From positions 1,488,001-1,552,000 of the forward strand of contig OZ220497.1 of NCBI GenBank assembly GCA_965116245.1: 64,000 bases of DNA, in the 5' to 3' direction. How positions within the stretch are numbered: position 1 is the stretch's first letter; each line of letters begins with the position of its first letter. Source of the stretch: Poriferisodalis sp965116245 (GTDB lineage: Bacteria > Actinomycetota > Acidimicrobiia > Acidimicrobiales > Poriferisodalaceae). A program made the translations under genes and the position numbers. This document shows, piece after piece, positions 62,711 through 64,000 of this stretch. The notes beneath the pieces were generated by a model that ran no database searches, had not been told where the DNA came from, and saw only the letters and a list, made by a program, of their open reading frames with translations.

Positions 62711-63606
62711 CCGACCGGATGTTGACGTTGCGAGCTGTCAAGGAGCGCTTGAGTCGGGCGGGCATCGCACCGCGCCGCAGCCTGGGCCAGAACTTCGTGG
62801 TGGATCCCAACACCGTGCGCCGCATTGTGCGTCTTGCGGATGTCGGGCCGGGCGACTGCGTGGTCGAGATCGGGGCGGGCTTGGGGTCGTTGACTATGGC
62901 CCTAGCAAGCACAGGGGCGCAGATCGTTGCAGTTGAAACCGACGGCCACCTCGTTCCACTATTGCGAGAGGCGTTGAGCTGCGGCGAGAGCTGCGAGTCT
63001 TCCGGCTTGGCAGAACAGCCCAGCGTGCGGGTCTTTCATGCCGACGCGCGACGAATGGACTGGAGTGCTCTGTTGCCGGGCGAGGACTGGCACCTGGTAG
63101 CGAACTTGCCGTACAACATCGCTACATCGCTGGTGCTCACGGTGCTTGACGAGGTGCCGTCGGTGACCAAGATGTTGGTGATGTGCCAGCGTGAAGCCGC
63201 CGAACGGCTAGCAGCCCAGAGCGGAAGCAGTGCTTACGGTGCAGTCTCGGTGCGGGTTGCGATGCACGCGCAAGCCGAGCTAGCAGGGACGGTGCCAGCC
63301 ACGGTCTTCTACCCCCGTCCCGAGGTTGAGTCCGCGTTGATCAGAATCACGCGACGTTCCCGGGCGTTGGCGCCGGTTGCGCGCGCTGAAGTCAATCGGC
63401 TTGTTACGACAGCATTTGCGCATCGTCGCCAGATGCTGCGCCGCACGTTGCGCAGCGTGTTCGATGACGTTGAGGGAACTATGGCCAAAGCTGGACTAGA
63501 TCCGAGTGAACGCCCCGAGCGTCTTGGTCTGGCCGATTGGGTGCGGCTGGCTGAAGTGTCGCTGGGTTCTGCGGCACCGGTGGTAACGGCGGACGACGAC
63601 GGGTGA
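62707..63606 (+). CDS. rsmA: 16S rRNA (adenine1518/1519-N6)-dimethyltransferase
   Basis: 299 aa, GTG start overlapping the tatD stop by 4 bp. Motifs: RRSLGQNFVVDPNTVRRIV, VVEIGAGLGSLTMAL (SAM site), the dimethyladenosine catalytic motif NLPYNIATSLVL, and FYPRPEVESALIRI. It dimethylates two adenines near the 3' end of 16S rRNA. Its TGA overlaps the possible GTG start of ispE. Confidence 0.96.
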   Translation: MTDRMLTLRAVKERLSRAGIAPRRSLGQNFVVDPNTVRRIVRLADVGPGDCVVEIGAGLGSLTMALASTGAQIVAVETDGHLVPLLREALSCGESCESSGLAEQPSVRVFHADARRMDWSALLPGEDWHLVANLPYNIATSLVLTVLDEVPSVTKMLVMCQREAAERLAAQSGSSAYGAVSVRVAMHAQAELAGTVPATVFYPRPEVESALIRITRRSRALAPVARAEVNRLVTTAFAHRRQMLRRTLRSVFDDVEGTMAKAGLDPSERPERLGLADWVRLAEVSLGSAAPVVTADDDG

Positions 63607-64000
63607 CCCAATACGAGGAGCCTGCGAACAACGCTGTGAGCAACGTTGCGTGCTTCGCTGCCGCAGCTAGCTCATCGCCTAGAACGCCGCCCAGCAGATC
63701 TCCGAGTGACTCTCCCATTAAGTCTCCTCTTGAAGTCGGGTCTCGTTGTGAACCGGTGCGGTTATTGGCCCCGGCAAAGCTGACGCTGCGACTTCGCATC
63801 ACCGGAGTTAGGTGCGACGGTTATCACTTCATCGATGCCGAGATGGTCACGCTTGATCTGTGCGACGAACTCATCGTGTACCCGATCTCGGGCTCGCCAA
63901 CAAAAGCCTCTTCGGTAGAAGTGGTGCCGGTTGCTAACTGTTCGTCCGCTTCTGCGTGGGACATTCCCAGCGATGAATCCAATTTGGTGATGCGGGCGCT
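63603..64000 (+). CDS. ispE: 4-diphosphocytidyl-2-C-methyl-D-erythritol kinase, 5' part, cut by window end
   Basis: The frame is open from GTG 63603 (GTGA overlap with rsmA) to the end of the window, about 132 codons. The family start is LLAPAKLTLRLRITGVRCDG, then YHFIDAEMVTLDLCDEL, and later SDESNLVMRA. About 50 Ser/Pro-rich residues precede it if 63603 is used; GTG 63756 (VRLLAPAKL) would give the usual N-terminus. IspE phosphorylates CDP-methylerythritol in the MEP pathway, the same pathway as dxs in this window. Confidence 0.88.
   Translation, partial: MTQYEEPANNAVSNVACFAAAASSSPRTPPSRSPSDSPIKSPLEVGSRCEPVRLLAPAKLTLRLRITGVRCDGYHFIDAEMVTLDLCDELIVYPISGSPTKASSVEVVPVANCSSASAWDIPSDESNLVMRA

Noticed and set aside
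63479..63802. 107-aa minus-strand frame at the right end
   Set aside because: It is antisense to rsmA and the ispE start and has no recognisable domain.

Overview
The window is about 64 kb of high-GC bacterial chromosome. The gene set points to the Actinomycetota, most plausibly the class Acidimicrobiia. It has an actinobacterial metG-tatD-rsmA-ispE block, a bL37-type micro-protein, TldD/TldE, a CaiB-type racemase, a coenzyme-B12-dependent acyl-CoA mutase, and frequent GTG starts with GTGA/ATGA overlaps. The class assignment is inference; no rRNA gene is present.

Layout. 1-1.3 kb: a decayed ISL3-type insertion sequence cut by the window edge. 1.5-4.9 kb: a large secreted protein with 21 RCC1-like repeats, Thr-rich linkers and two FN3-like domains. 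5.4-10.9 kb: a cotH/response-regulator/histidine-kinase operon, divergent from a DUF4956-VTC-domain pair. 10.9-14.6 kb: a B12 uptake operon (btuF-btuC-btuD-cobO) behind a cobalamin riboswitch. 14.6-24.5 kb: pncB, a 1-Cys peroxiredoxin, a COG3199-type NAD-kinase-like protein, thiD, a B12-dependent mutase whose substrate-pocket residues match isobutyryl-CoA mutase, a lipoprotein, a 45-codon membrane peptide, an NfuA-like Fe-S carrier, a PIG-L deacetylase and a broken AAA ATPase. 24.8-30.7 kb: an HMG-CoA-synthase-like/DUF35 protein with a thiolase, then dxs and a flippase-like membrane protein on the other strand. 30.9-42.7 kb: tldD-tldE, a PHP protein, a frameshifted uppP, SAF and FmdB proteins, a UDPGP nucleotidyltransferase, an AlbA_2/GHKL regulator behind symmetric repeats, and moeA-moaA-moaC. 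42.8-50.4 kb: a membrane protein, tRNA-Ala(CGC), a solute-binding lipoprotein, SCO1 and CtaG-like copper/oxidase factors, a 42-aa membrane peptide coupled to pepN, and a PfkB kinase. 50.4-57.7 kb: a phosphohexomutase, an MBOAT acyltransferase with two SGNH proteins (surface polymer acylation), bL37 and a CaiB-type enzyme. 57.9-64 kb: ychF, a DUF192 protein, rsmI, metG, tatD, rsmA and the start of ispE.

How the parts connect. The riboswitch-controlled B12 operon supplies the cofactor for the acyl-CoA mutase about 5 kb away. dxs and ispE show the MEP isoprenoid route, so the HMG-CoA-synthase-like/thiolase pair probably serves acyl-CoA metabolism and not mevalonate. UppP, the flippase-like protein, UDPGP, the phosphohexomutase and the MBOAT/SGNH set all concern envelope polymers.

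An unusual trait across the window is the number of short (11-20 bp) tandem duplications, mostly in spacers and around start or stop codons. The least-described items are the CotH/two-component/DUF4956/VTC locus, the repeat-rich secreted protein, the small genes missed by length cut-offs, and the mutase specificity.
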